Shown here: piece after piece, positions 27,979 through 37,852 of the stretch
How positions within the stretch are numbered: position 1 is the first letter of the stretch
Layout: each line of letters opens with the position of its first letter
NCBI GenBank assembly: GCA_947590905.1
Contig: CANQCU010000002.1
Span: 1-64,000 of the forward strand
Source: an uncultured Clostridia bacterium
GTDB taxonomy: Bacteria; Bacillota; Clostridia; TANB77; CAG-508
Reading direction: 5' to 3'
Length of the DNA: 64,000 nt
Position numbers and translations under genes: made by a program
The notes under the pieces: model-generated
Database searches by the model: none
Told to the model about the DNA's origin: nothing
The model's input: only the letters and a program-made list of their open reading frames with translations

Positions 27979-30261
27979 TTATTTAAAATTGCTATTTTCT
28001 AAAAGATATTTAGCCTCATTATATAGCATTTCTTGAATACTTAAATATCTTTCAACATCTCCATCACTTACTCTATCTTTATTAGATATAAATTCAATTG
28101 TTTTCTCATTTTCAGCTAATATAATATCAAGTAGTTTCCTTTTCATTTCTTCATTTTTAGTTGTAGATGCAATTGTAAGAATTAATTCATTTCTATATAA
28201 ATTTTTTTCAAAATTAAATCCAACATGTGTATTTACTATATTTTTATACATATACTCTAAATTTTCATCACTAACATTTGAATAATCTAAATATGCTAAA
28301 CCAAGTGAGTAAAAGATATATTTTTCTTCTTTTTGTTTTGGTTTAATTATATTTATAGCTTCATTACTATCCATATTTTCTATTTGCTCCATTATTTTTC
28401 TTGTATCTATTTTTTCTTTATTATATTGTATAATTCCAAATATATTAGCTCCCAATAATACACATATTAATGCAATAGATACTACTTTATCTGTTAGCTT
28501 CATATTATCAGACATATTATTCTCTTCATCTTTTGCTTCAATAATTGCTAGTAAAGAAAACATTAAAACTAGAGTATAGAAAAATGACATGTCAAAGTCC
28601 ATAAAGCTATGTGCTAAAAGCAATAGCAAAGCAATGATATAGGCACTTTTCTTTTTCAATAATACTAATACTATTATTGAAATAATAGATACAATTCCAA
28701 TTATTCCATAATCCATAAACAATTGAAGTGGATAACTATGAACCTCAGAAGTTGTAAACGTGTAATCTTGTGCATCTTCATATAAATAGTTCCAAGAATT
28801 TCCGCCTTGTCCTACAAATGGACTATTTTTTATTATTCTAAATGCAGCTCTGTAATAAGCTCCTCTTTCTGATACACTTTTATCTTTTATGCTTATGCTC
28901 CTTAACTGTTCTACAATTTTATGTGGAAGATAAATATATTTTAATGGATATACTTTTCCATTTATTGTAAATTTATTTATTATTAATCCGTTTTGATATG
29001 TTGTTCTAACACTTCTAAATTTAAGAGTAACTCTAATTGTATCTTTAGATGTTGTAAAGCTAATTTCTTTAGTTCCTGTAAAATTGTTAAAAGTTACTTG
29101 ATGGCTCGTTATTTCATCAAGATACTTATCTTCTTCAATAACAACTATACTATAATTATCTACATTTTCAGCTTTTGATTTTGCTTCTATATCAAATTTA
29201 AAACTATATTCAGTATTAGGCTTGATATTAGATATTTCGTAATTTATTGCTTTAGTTGGATTTCCCGCTTCAAGTGTTCTTAAAGGTCTTGTCAATTTAG
29301 TACCTATAAAAAATACTGATATTACTATTACTATAATTACACTAATAATAATTACAACTGTTCTTGTTTTTATTTTTGCTATTCTATTATATAAAAACTT
29401 GTCAGATAGCTTTAATATTATAAATGATAAAACAGCTAAGCCAATAGTTGTTCCCCAAAGCTCAGCAAACATGTTTAATTTTTTTATATGCATCCATACG
29501 AAAACATAAATAATACTTAATATTCCAGCAAGTATGATTGAATATAGCATATATAAAGTTTTCTTTTTATCCTTTTGCATTATTAAATTTATAACGAAAA
29601 ATACAAAAAATGCAATCCAGCCTCCTCTTGAGTATGTGAGTATTAAAGTTGATAAATTTAAGAAAAGTGCCAAAGAATAAATAGTTTTTCTTTCATTTAC
29701 CAATTTATCTAATATTAATATTAAAGAAACTCCAAGGATTACTGCAAATGTATTTGTGGTTCCAAAATTAGATGCCATTACCGTAGCAAAATTTGACATA
29801 AATGGCAATCCTAATTTTTCTAAATATTGGAATGAATATCTAGTTGTCATATTATCTATTCCAATTATAGATAATATAACTGAACTAATTATTAATGTAC
29901 TTGTTATTCTATTTATTGATTTTGGATTTGTTTTTGTTACTTGCTTTAAAATTATATATAATGAAAGACATGATAAATACTCCAATAAATATTGAATTGT
30001 GTCATTTAAGCTAATATAAGTTCCAAATATTAATGGGATAATTGGAGATAAGCACAATATAAATATTGCAACATCAAGCTTACTTTCAATTATTTTTTTC
30101 TTTTTAAATATTAAATTGAATAGTAAAAATATTATTCCTATACTTATAATTACTAAATTAAAAGGTACACAATTATAACTTATTAGTGGACCAATTAATA
30201 AAGTTGCTGATAATATGGTTAAAATTATAATTATTTCAAAAATTATATTAAATACTTTCAT
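27979..30261 (-). CDS. O-antigen ligase/polymerase-type (Wzy_C) membrane protein
   Basis: The 760-residue protein has about 12 membrane segments. A soluble beta-rich insert (about residues 325-440, starting LEAGNPTKAINYEISNIKP) resembles a carbohydrate-binding module. It is followed by the Wzy_C signature RAAFRIIKNSPFVGQGGNSW and HSYPLQLFMDYGIIG. A helical C-terminal tail (about 610-760) looks TPR-like. It probably polymerises the repeat unit, or ligates sugar chains, outside the membrane. It lies between the exporter permease and the nucleotide-sugar genes. Confidence 0.82.
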   Translation of the reverse strand: MKVFNIIFEIIIILTILSATLLIGPLISYNCVPFNLVIISIGIIFLLFNLIFKKKKIIESKLDVAIFILCLSPIIPLIFGTYISLNDTIQYLLEYLSCLSLYIILKQVTKTNPKSINRITSTLIISSVILSIIGIDNMTTRYSFQYLEKLGLPFMSNFATVMASNFGTTNTFAVILGVSLILILDKLVNERKTIYSLALFLNLSTLILTYSRGGWIAFFVFFVINLIMQKDKKKTLYMLYSIILAGILSIIYVFVWMHIKKLNMFAELWGTTIGLAVLSFIILKLSDKFLYNRIAKIKTRTVVIIISVIIVIVISVFFIGTKLTRPLRTLEAGNPTKAINYEISNIKPNTEYSFKFDIEAKSKAENVDNYSIVVIEEDKYLDEITSHQVTFNNFTGTKEISFTTSKDTIRVTLKFRSVRTTYQNGLIINKFTINGKVYPLKYIYLPHKIVEQLRSISIKDKSVSERGAYYRAAFRIIKNSPFVGQGGNSWNYLYEDAQDYTFTTSEVHSYPLQLFMDYGIIGIVSIISIIVLVLLKKKSAYIIALLLLLAHSFMDFDMSFFYTLVLMFSLLAIIEAKDEENNMSDNMKLTDKVVSIALICVLLGANIFGIIQYNKEKIDTRKIMEQIENMDSNEAINIIKPKQKEEKYIFYSLGLAYLDYSNVSDENLEYMYKNIVNTHVGFNFEKNLYRNELILTIASTTKNEEMKRKLLDIILAENEKTIEFISNKDRVSDGDVERYLSIQEMLYNEAKYLLENSNFK

Positions 30262-30305
30262 TTTTTATTCCTTTACTTATATAAATTACTTATTATTTTA
30301 TTTTT

Positions 30306-31278
30306 CTATACTTTTTCACTTTCTTTATACCATTTTACAAACTCCTTAATTCCATCATAAAATGGCATATTAGGTTTATAGTCAATTAGTTTTTTGGCTT
30401 TTGATATATCTGCATATGTTGTTATTACATCTCCTACTTGCATGGGTAGTTCTTTTATTTTAGGTTTTACATTTAAAACTTGTCCGGATTATATCTATCA
30501 TTTTTCTTAAAGTTACTGGAAATGAATTTCCTAAATTTAGTATTTCATAAATATTATTATTTTTTATGCAATAATTACTTGCTTTTATTATTCCATCAAC
30601 AATATCACTAATATATGTGTAATCTCTTGAAGTTGTTCCTTTTCCATACATTGGAATTTCTTCATCTGCTAACATTAACTTTGTAAATTTATTTATTGCT
30701 AAGTCTGGTCTTTGTCTTGGCCCATACACTGTAAAAAGCCTAAGCATTATAACATTCATATTATATAACTTATGATAAACATGTGTCATTATCTCATTTG
30801 CTTTTTTAGTTGCTGCATATGGACTAATTGGATAATCTACTATCATATCTTCTTTAAATGGCGTTTTTCTGCAATTTCCATATACACTACTTGATGAAGC
30901 CATAACTAAGTTATTTATATTAAATTCTTTCATTGCCTCTAATATATTCTGTGTTCCCATACAATTTACATCTTGATAAAGAATTGGATTTTCAATAGAT
31001 GATCTTACACCTGCCATTGCTGCTAAATGAATTACTATATCAATATTATTTTCAGCAAAAATTTTTGTTATAGCTTTTTTATCTCTTATGTCATTTCTAT
31101 ATAATTTAAAATTAGGATTTTTAATTAATTCTTTTATATTATTTTCTTTAATTCTTACATCATAGAAATCACAAAAATTATCTATTGCTATAATATGATT
31201 TCCTTCTGATTTCAATAGCTCATCACATAAACTGGAACCTATAAATCCTGCCCCACCTGTTACTAAATAATTTATCAT
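30306..31278 (-). CDS. UDP-glucuronate 4-epimerase-type SDR enzyme, one CGG frame break
   Basis: An extended SDR epimerase: GGAGFIGSSLCDELL at the N terminus binds NAD, and SSSSVYGNCRKTPF with YAATKKANE gives the Ser/Tyr/Lys catalytic set. The first frame ends early at a CGG (30484-30486). Skipping the C continues with GQVLNVKPKIKELPMQVGD and ends at 30306, giving 323 aa, the usual length, with the standard PMQxGDV and YKP C-terminal blocks. It starts 4 nt after ugd, so UDP-glucuronate made by Ugd is probably converted to UDP-galacturonate. Confidence 0.88.
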
Positions 31279-31282
31279 TTTT

Positions 31283-32581
31283 CTACTTTCCTCTTCCTAT
31301 AGAATAATATTTTACTCTACATCTCTTCATATCATTGGGATTATAAATATTTCTTCCATCATAAACTATTGGCTTTTTCATTAATTCTTTATACTCATTC
31401 GGTTTAATATTTTTTATTTCGTCCCATTCTGTAAATATAAAACAAACATCTGCATCTTTTAAAGCTTCTTTAGCTGTACTTGCATATTCGACTTTATAAT
31501 TATACTCTTGCTTAAATTTATCCATTGCTTTTGGATCATATACTTTAATATCTGCTCCTTCTTCTAGCAATATCTCTATATTATCTATTGAAGGAGCATC
31601 TCTTAGGTCATCTGTACCTGGCTTAAAGGCTAGTCCTAATATTGCAACTTTCATATTGTTAAAATTTTTTAATTCTTTTTTTGCTTTTTCAATTAGTATT
31701 ATTTTTTGTCTTTTATTTATTGCAATTGTTGCTTCAATAGATTTTAAGCTATATCCTCCCTGCGTTGCTAGATAATGCAGTGATTTAGTATCCTTTGGGA
31801 AACAGCTTCCTCCATAGCCACAGCCCGGTCTTAAGTATTCATATCCTATTCTTTTATCATATCCCATACCTTTTGTAACATCATCTATATTAGCTCCGAC
31901 AACCTCACACAGATTTGCAATATCGTTTATATAACTTATCTTTAAAGCCAAAAAATCATTTGATGCATATTTTACCATCTCACTACTTTTTCTATCCATA
32001 AATAGAATTGGAGAATCAAACTTCTTATATAATTTTTGCATAATATCTCTTGCCTTTTTACTTTTTACTCCAACTATAATTCTAGATGCCTCCATTGTGT
32101 CTCTTACTGCAGTCCCTTGAGATAAAAATTCTGGATTACTAACTACCTCTATATTGACATCATTTTTTAAATTTTCTCTTATATATTTTTCTATTGCATC
32201 ATTTGTTCCTATTGGTACTGTTGATTTTATAACTATAATACAGTCTTTTTTTAAATTTTCTGCTATTTGTTTTGCAACCTCATAAACATAGTCTAAATTT
32301 GCAGAGCCATCCGCTTTTTCTGGGGTTCCAACTGCAATTATTATGATATCTGCATATTGATATTCTTTTTTATAATCTGACGAATAATTTAAATTTCCTG
32401 CTTTATAATTTTTAACAATTAATTTTTCAAGATTTGGTTCATATATTGGTGATTTTCCTTTTTTTAGAGTATCTATTTTTTTGGTATTCATATCGATACA
32501 TGTTACATCATGTCCTTTATCTGCAAGACATACACCTGTAACTAATCCAACATATCCTGTTCCTGCAACGACTACTTTCAT
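31283..32581 (-). CDS. ugd: UDP-glucose 6-dehydrogenase
   Basis: Ugd oxidises UDP-glucose to UDP-glucuronate with two NAD+. The 432-residue product has the Rossmann motif GTGYVGLVTGVCLA, SNPEFLSQGTAV, the catalytic GYGGSCFPKD (active Cys) and GLAFKPGTDDLRDAPS in the C-terminal domain. It stands directly upstream of the 4-epimerase, so both supply uronic acids for the polysaccharide. Confidence 0.95.
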   Translation of the reverse strand: MKVVVAGTGYVGLVTGVCLADKGHDVTCIDMNTKKIDTLKKGKSPIYEPNLEKLIVKNYKAGNLNYSSDYKKEYQYADIIIIAVGTPEKADGSANLDYVYEVAKQIAENLKKDCIIVIKSTVPIGTNDAIEKYIRENLKNDVNIEVVSNPEFLSQGTAVRDTMEASRIIVGVKSKKARDIMQKLYKKFDSPILFMDRKSSEMVKYASNDFLALKISYINDIANLCEVVGANIDDVTKGMGYDKRIGYEYLRPGCGYGGSCFPKDTKSLHYLATQGGYSLKSIEATIAINKRQKIILIEKAKKELKNFNNMKVAILGLAFKPGTDDLRDAPSIDNIEILLEEGADIKVYDPKAMDKFKQEYNYKVEYASTAKEALKDADVCFIFTEWDEIKNIKPNEYKELMKKPIVYDGRNIYNPNDMKRCRVKYYSIGRGK

Positions 32582-32669
32582 TTATTGTTCCTTTCTTCCA
32601 TATTACCTATTTAATAGTATTCTCACTTTTCATTAAAATTAACTTATCTCCTTTCGTAATATGCATTTA

Positions 32670-34271
32670 TTAATAGTTTTTAATCATATCATCTAATCTA
32701 CTTTCCATTAATGTTGTGCGCTTATGTGACTCAGAACTTAAAGTATTTGTATTAAACTTAATGTTTCCCCCTTGCAATCTTCCTGCTTTATTAGGTACTA
32801 TTTCTTTTACATTTTCTGCATTATCTACTTTATAATCATACATTATGGCTTTGTTTGTATCAAAATTATTATAATTATCTCCTTCTATTGTTTTATAGCT
32901 TGGTGGAACTATATCTTCTCTATTATTTACTAGATATGCATCAAAATCTGTAGAATTGTAAGAAGAATATATTAAACTTTTTATATTTTTATTTATGATG
33001 TTTCCAAATGATTTAATTATTCCTCCTGAATGTTCAGTACTAATTATATCGTATATTTTTTCACTCCCTTGCCCCACAGATATCATAGGATACTTGCAAT
33101 TTTCGAAATAATTACTTTCGGCAAATAATGAAGCCCCCTCTAATACCGCTATACTATATCCAGACATTCTATCATAATAATTGTTATAACAATGAACTGA
33201 TGCAGAATAAGCACGTGGACATCTAGAATCGCAATGATCAAACCAATTGTGATGATAGGTTATAAAATTTACGTCTTTAGCAATTCCACATAATGATGTT
33301 TTTCCATTGTCCCAAAAATGATTATATGAAATTGTTATATATTCACTTTGTTTTATATCTATTGCTCCATCTCCTTTTCCCTTATTATCTTCTTCTCTAT
33401 ATTCACCATAAAAGAAATCGTTATTATGTATCCATATATTAGAATTGTTTTCTTTTATATAAATTGCATCTTCATAATATAACATAAATCCAAGATTTCT
33501 TATTTCTACATTTGATGAAGCTTTAATAATTAATCCAATTCCTTTTAAGGTTGCATCATTTCCTATTCCTTCTATTGTTACTCCTTCGCAGTTATCTATT
33601 AAAATTGACTTAGTCTCCTCTTCTAGTCCTTCTACATCCTTACTTTCTATTTTTCCAATTATTCTAATAACTAAATGTTTTGATATTGTTTCTTTATGCC
33701 AATTTTTTAAGATTTCACATATGCCTTTATATTGATTTATATTTCCTTTTTCATCTGTAATATCTAATTTAATATCATTAATATTTTCTTTTGTTATATA
33801 TAATATTTTTGCATCTTGCGGTATCTCTCCATTCTCTAAGTATCCTCCAGAAGATTTTCCTCCATTTGCAGAATTCTTAGAAAATGAAAAACCTGCTCTA
33901 TCATTTGCTTCCACTTTTATTATAGAGCTTTCCATTGAATTTTCTTTAATTTCATTTTCATCTGCTACTGGCACTATCTTAAACTGGTATTCTCCCTCTT
34001 TTAAGCCTATATCATCTACCCTCCATGTGTTTCCTTTTACTTTTTTTATTTGTTCTTTATCAATTTTTTTATATGTGCCTTCTTCAACATTTTTTATATA
34101 TACATTATAGTTATAAATTCCATACTTTCCTTCCCAAATAGCATATGCTGATTCAAATCCAGAACCAATTATTACTTTTGGCATTATAAAAAATTTATAT
34201 ATTATAGTAGAGACAGAGAAAAATACAATTAATATTATTACTAATTTTATTAAATTATCTATTCTTTTCAT
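32670..34271 (-). CDS. Membrane-anchored PL1-like pectate lyase family protein
   Basis: The 533-residue protein has an N-terminal membrane helix (about residues 8-30), a fibronectin-like region (about 35-130), then a right-handed beta-helix with Pel signatures: IWIHNNDFFYGE, GDGAIDIKQSEYITISYNHFWDNGKTSL, and FITYHHNWFDHCDSRCPRAY. In PL1 pectate lyases these hold the Ca-binding Asp and catalytic Arg. Its position beside ugd and the UDP-glucuronate epimerase suggests it cleaves or edits the cell's own uronic-acid polymer, like AlgL in alginate export. That is inference. Confidence 0.82.
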   Translation of the reverse strand: MKRIDNLIKLVIILIVFFSVSTIIYKFFIMPKVIIGSGFESAYAIWEGKYGIYNYNVYIKNVEEGTYKKIDKEQIKKVKGNTWRVDDIGLKEGEYQFKIVPVADENEIKENSMESSIIKVEANDRAGFSFSKNSANGGKSSGGYLENGEIPQDAKILYITKENINDIKLDITDEKGNINQYKGICEILKNWHKETISKHLVIRIIGKIESKDVEGLEEETKSILIDNCEGVTIEGIGNDATLKGIGLIIKASSNVEIRNLGFMLYYEDAIYIKENNSNIWIHNNDFFYGEYREEDNKGKGDGAIDIKQSEYITISYNHFWDNGKTSLCGIAKDVNFITYHHNWFDHCDSRCPRAYSASVHCYNNYYDRMSGYSIAVLEGASLFAESNYFENCKYPMISVGQGSEKIYDIISTEHSGGIIKSFGNIINKNIKSLIYSSYNSTDFDAYLVNNREDIVPPSYKTIEGDNYNNFDTNKAIMYDYKVDNAENVKEIVPNKAGRLQGGNIKFNTNTLSSESHKRTTLMESRLDDMIKNY

Positions 34272-34294
34272 GTTTATCCTTCATAACAATATAT

Positions 34295-35392
34295 TTAAAT
34301 TTGCATAATTTCTAACATTTTTTTATTTATAATATTTACATCAAAACGTTCTTTAGCATACTCATGGCTAAATTTAGCCATTTTTTCTAATTCATTTTCT
34401 TTTTTTATCATATATTCCATTTTTTCTGATAAATCATAAGAATCTTGTGGTTTAACTAATACTCCGTTTTTTCCATTTTTTACAGTCTCTCTGCACCCTC
34501 GTACATCTGTAGTTATAATTGGTCTTCCTACAGCTAAAGCTTCAAGTAAAGTTCTCGGTATCCCTTCTTTTAAATATGTAGGTAATACAAATACTTTACA
34601 TTCCTGTAAATAAGGAAGTACATCTGGTGTATATTCTTTAAAATTCACAATATTCTTGTACTTTTCTATATCTCTAATCTTAATACCTCTATAATTTTTT
34701 TCTATTTCTCCAATAAATGTAAAAGATACATCTTTATATTTATCTTTAATAATTTTAGATGCTTCGCAAAATTCTTTTACTCCCTTTACATCTAGAGTTC
34801 TTGCAATCATTAAAAAATTAAAATCATTTGGAAGCTTGCAATATTTAAATCTTTCTAGATCCACTCCTGAGCCATCTACTACAAAGGCTTTTGATTTTTC
34901 TATATATTTTTTGCTTACGAAATCTTCTCTATCTTCTTTATTTTGGAAAATTACTCTTGTATTATATTTAAGAATAAATTTATATCCTAAATTACAAAAT
35001 AATCTAATAACTCTTACTCTAAATTTATTAGTTGAATATATATATCCTTGTCCAGTAATCATTGAATAAATTCTTGGCGTATTTGTAATCTTTGCTGCTA
35101 ATGTTCCTATTATACATGGTTTTATAGTATAGTTAAATACAATATCTGGTTTTTCTTGTTTTAAAACTTTTTTTAAGTTAATAAAATATTTTATAACTCC
35201 AAAAATATTTGTTGATATTTGATTATTCTTAACTATTTTTATTATAACTCCCATCTCTTTTAGCTGTTCAGTGTATTCCTCTTTTGGGCATATTCCAACT
35301 ACCTCATAGTTATTATCTATAAAGCTTTGTATCAATTTTTTTCTACTTTTTGCTAAATTTTTTGAATTATTAGTAATAATAGCTATTTTCAT
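34295..35392 (-). CDS. Glycosyltransferase family 4, first of three
   Basis: A GT-B fold transferase. The N-terminal half starts MKIAIITNNSKNLAKSRKKL; the C-terminal half has the nucleotide-binding block FVLPTYLKEGIPRTLLEALAVGRPIITTDVRGC with the EX7E-like glutamates. An upstream ATG at 35425 overlaps the previous gene. The ATG at 35392 has AGAGGA upstream and is preferred (365 aa). Probably adds one sugar to the lipid-linked repeat on the cytoplasmic face. Acceptor unknown. Confidence 0.85.
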   Translation of the reverse strand: MKIAIITNNSKNLAKSRKKLIQSFIDNNYEVVGICPKEEYTEQLKEMGVIIKIVKNNQISTNIFGVIKYFINLKKVLKQEKPDIVFNYTIKPCIIGTLAAKITNTPRIYSMITGQGYIYSTNKFRVRVIRLFCNLGYKFILKYNTRVIFQNKEDREDFVSKKYIEKSKAFVVDGSGVDLERFKYCKLPNDFNFLMIARTLDVKGVKEFCEASKIIKDKYKDVSFTFIGEIEKNYRGIKIRDIEKYKNIVNFKEYTPDVLPYLQECKVFVLPTYLKEGIPRTLLEALAVGRPIITTDVRGCRETVKNGKNGVLVKPQDSYDLSEKMEYMIKKENELEKMAKFSHEYAKERFDVNIINKKMLEIMQI

Positions 35393-35397
35393 ATTAT

Positions 35398-36561
35398 TTA
35401 GTCCTCTTCTATACATTCTACCCAATTATCTAAATTATCTAGATATCTTTTTATTCTCTCTTTAGATTTTTTGCTATAATAGTTTCTTAAATCTTCGTCA
35501 TTCGTTAGTTTTTTTAATGCCTCATATAACTCAATTTCTTCTTTTGTGAGTTTTTCTTTTGCTTTTCTATATTTATTATCTCCAACTGAGACCAAAATAC
35601 CATAACTTTCTTTTTTAATTTTTGAAAAAAGTATTTCTTTATTTCCATATTTACAATCAGTTGCAACTATTGGTAAACCTAAGCTCATTGCTTCTAATAT
35701 TGCGTTAGAGCATCCCTCATATATAGAAGACATTGCAAAAATTTTTGATTTTTTTAAATATTTATATGGATTACTTACATAATCTAATAAAAATATATTC
35801 TCAGTTACATCTAGGTCTTTTACTAATTTTTGTAGCTTCTTTTTTTCTTTTCCTCTTCCAAAAATTACCAATTTATATTTGTTTTCTTCTTTTGCAAGTT
35901 TTGAAAAAGCTCTAATTAACTTGTCCTGTGCCTTTTGTTTTTCATACCTTCCTAAAGAAATTATGATATTTCCATCTTTAAATATATTATTATATTGGTC
36001 TATTTTTTCTTCTGATTTTATAAGTATATCGTTAATATCACATACATTGTGAATTGTTATTATTTTACTAGGAGAAATTTTATCTTTTTTTATATGATAT
36101 TCTCTCATATCTTCAGATACTGTTACTACTTTATCAGCTCTCTTCATAACATATTTATTAACTAAACTTTGTATCTTTCCTTTCTCTTTTATATTATTTC
36201 TAACAGATACAACTGTTTTATCATTTTTTTTTGATAAAATATTTACTAGACTTGGTCCTGTTAAAAAGCTAATAGTACAATCTATTTTATATTTTTCCTT
36301 TATATTTTTTAATAAATATATTCTTTTTTTAAAATTAAATAATTTTTTTATCAAATTTTTAGTTATATTTGTTTTTAGATCTATAACATATACATCTGTT
36401 TCATAATCTCTATTTCTACCATCAAATACAGCTAAATACACATTATATTTTTTAGATAAATTTTTAGAAAGTAATACTGCGGATTTTTCTGCTCCTCCAT
36501 TTGATAATTTAGTTACTAATATTAATATATTTTTTTTAGTTTCTATAAAATCTCTTCCCAT
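35398..36561 (-). CDS. Glycosyltransferase family 4, second
   Basis: The 387-residue GT-B transferase opens with NILILVTKLSNGGAEKSAVLL (glycine-rich acceptor loop) and contains IISLGRYEKQKAQDKLI and AMSSIYEGCSNAILEAMSLGLPIVATDC. The start overlaps the end of the upstream transferase by 19 nt, so the three transferase genes are translationally linked. It is related in sequence to its upstream neighbour (shared GGAE and LGLPIVATDC-type blocks), which suggests duplication. Confidence 0.86.
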   Translation of the reverse strand: MGRDFIETKKNILILVTKLSNGGAEKSAVLLSKNLSKKYNVYLAVFDGRNRDYETDVYVIDLKTNITKNLIKKLFNFKKRIYLLKNIKEKYKIDCTISFLTGPSLVNILSKKNDKTVVSVRNNIKEKGKIQSLVNKYVMKRADKVVTVSEDMREYHIKKDKISPSKIITIHNVCDINDILIKSEEKIDQYNNIFKDGNIIISLGRYEKQKAQDKLIRAFSKLAKEENKYKLVIFGRGKEKKKLQKLVKDLDVTENIFLLDYVSNPYKYLKKSKIFAMSSIYEGCSNAILEAMSLGLPIVATDCKYGNKEILFSKIKKESYGILVSVGDNKYRKAKEKLTKEEIELYEALKKLTNDEDLRNYYSKKSKERIKRYLDNLDNWVECIEED

Positions 36562-37838
36562 TTTTCTATATAACTTTCCTTGTTAAAATCATTAACTCTT
36601 TCTAAAGATTTTTGTCTATAATACTGTGCTAATTTCTCATTTTCTAGCATCTCATTTATTGCATCTGCAAGTAACATTTCTTCTTTTGTAATCTTATCTT
36701 CTGCATTATGATAATTAAAATCAAGTTTTGGTATTAGAATTCCATATTTGCATTTTCTAATACAGTTAATCTTTTCCTCATATCCTGGCTCTATTATTTC
36801 TCTATTACCCCCATGACAATCTGTTGCAATTATAGGTAAACCGCACTCCATTGCTTCTAAAATTACATTAGGCATACCTTCAAATAAACTAGGTAATACA
36901 AATATATCTGAATTTTTCATGTATGTATATATGTTTTTATTCTTATGCCCTAACATATATACATTATTTTCTAGATGCATATCTTTAATTAAATTCTTAA
37001 GATATTCTTCTAATTCTCCTATACCTAATATGACTAATTTTGCGTCTTTGTGCTTTTCTAGTATTTTCTTAAAAGCTATAATTAAATGCCATACTCCCTT
37101 TTGCTTCTTTAACTTTCCAACTGTAAGTATTACTTTTCCATCTTCAAATATTTTTTTATCACATTCATCTATATCATATTTTTGTATGGATTCTTCAATA
37201 TATTCTTTATTGCAATAATTATATATAGTAGTAATTTTTTTTGGATTTATTTTATAAGTCTTTATATAATCTTCTTTTACATCCTCAGAAACGGCTACAA
37301 TATAATCTGATAATTTACTTGCAATTTTATTTCTTATTTTTAGCTCTTTACTACATTCAGCAATTGATATATAGTTTCTAATTGAGATTATTACTTTTTC
37401 ATCTATTCTTGTTATAGCATTTAAATAATTAGGAATTGTTCCAAAGCTTATACAATGAGTAATTTTATTTTCTTTTTTTATTTGTTTTATTTTTTTAATC
37501 CTCTTTATTCTCCAAAATTTTTCTTTGTGAATATGAATATGTCTTACATTGCATTGATAGTCTTCTACTTCTTTTAATATTCTTCCATTATGATATGTTA
37601 CAATAATAACCTCATACTTCTTCGATAACTTTTCTGCTAAGTTTACTACCGCTCTTTCTGCTCCACCTTTTCCTATACTTCCAATTAAAATCATTATTTT
37701 TTTATTTTTATTATCATCATTTGACTTAGTTTTCCTTTTTGCATAATAAAAAAATGAAAAACAAGAAATAAAATAAAGATATATTAAATATATAAAATCA
37801 TTTATATTATTTTTTAATTTATTATATATTTTTCTCAC
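36543..37838 (-). CDS. Glycosyltransferase family 4 with N-terminal hydrophobic segment
   Basis: The 431-residue protein has an N-terminal hydrophobic stretch (about residues 14-32, IYLIYLYFISCFSFFYYA) that could anchor it to the membrane. The GT4 fold follows: IMILIGSIGKGGAERAVVNLA, VILTVGKLKKQKGVWHLI and VLPSLFEGMPNVILEAMECGLPIIATDCHGG. Complete catalytic block. It sits between the AsnB-like enzyme and the second transferase. Confidence 0.86.
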   Translation of the reverse strand: MRKIYNKLKNNINDFIYLIYLYFISCFSFFYYAKRKTKSNDDNKNKKIMILIGSIGKGGAERAVVNLAEKLSKKYEVIIVTYHNGRILKEVEDYQCNVRHIHIHKEKFWRIKRIKKIKQIKKENKITHCISFGTIPNYLNAITRIDEKVIISIRNYISIAECSKELKIRNKIASKLSDYIVAVSEDVKEDYIKTYKINPKKITTIYNYCNKEYIEESIQKYDIDECDKKIFEDGKVILTVGKLKKQKGVWHLIIAFKKILEKHKDAKLVILGIGELEEYLKNLIKDMHLENNVYMLGHKNKNIYTYMKNSDIFVLPSLFEGMPNVILEAMECGLPIIATDCHGGNREIIEPGYEEKINCIRKCKYGILIPKLDFNYHNAEDKITKEEMLLADAINEMLENEKLAQYYRQKSLERVNDFNKESYIEKWEEIL

Positions 37839-37852
37839 CTTCTCGAAATAAG

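Noticed and set aside
35398-37838. Frame disruption between the overlapping glycosyltransferase genes
   Set aside because: The 19-nt overlap is normal translational coupling; each protein has its own complete N and C terminus.
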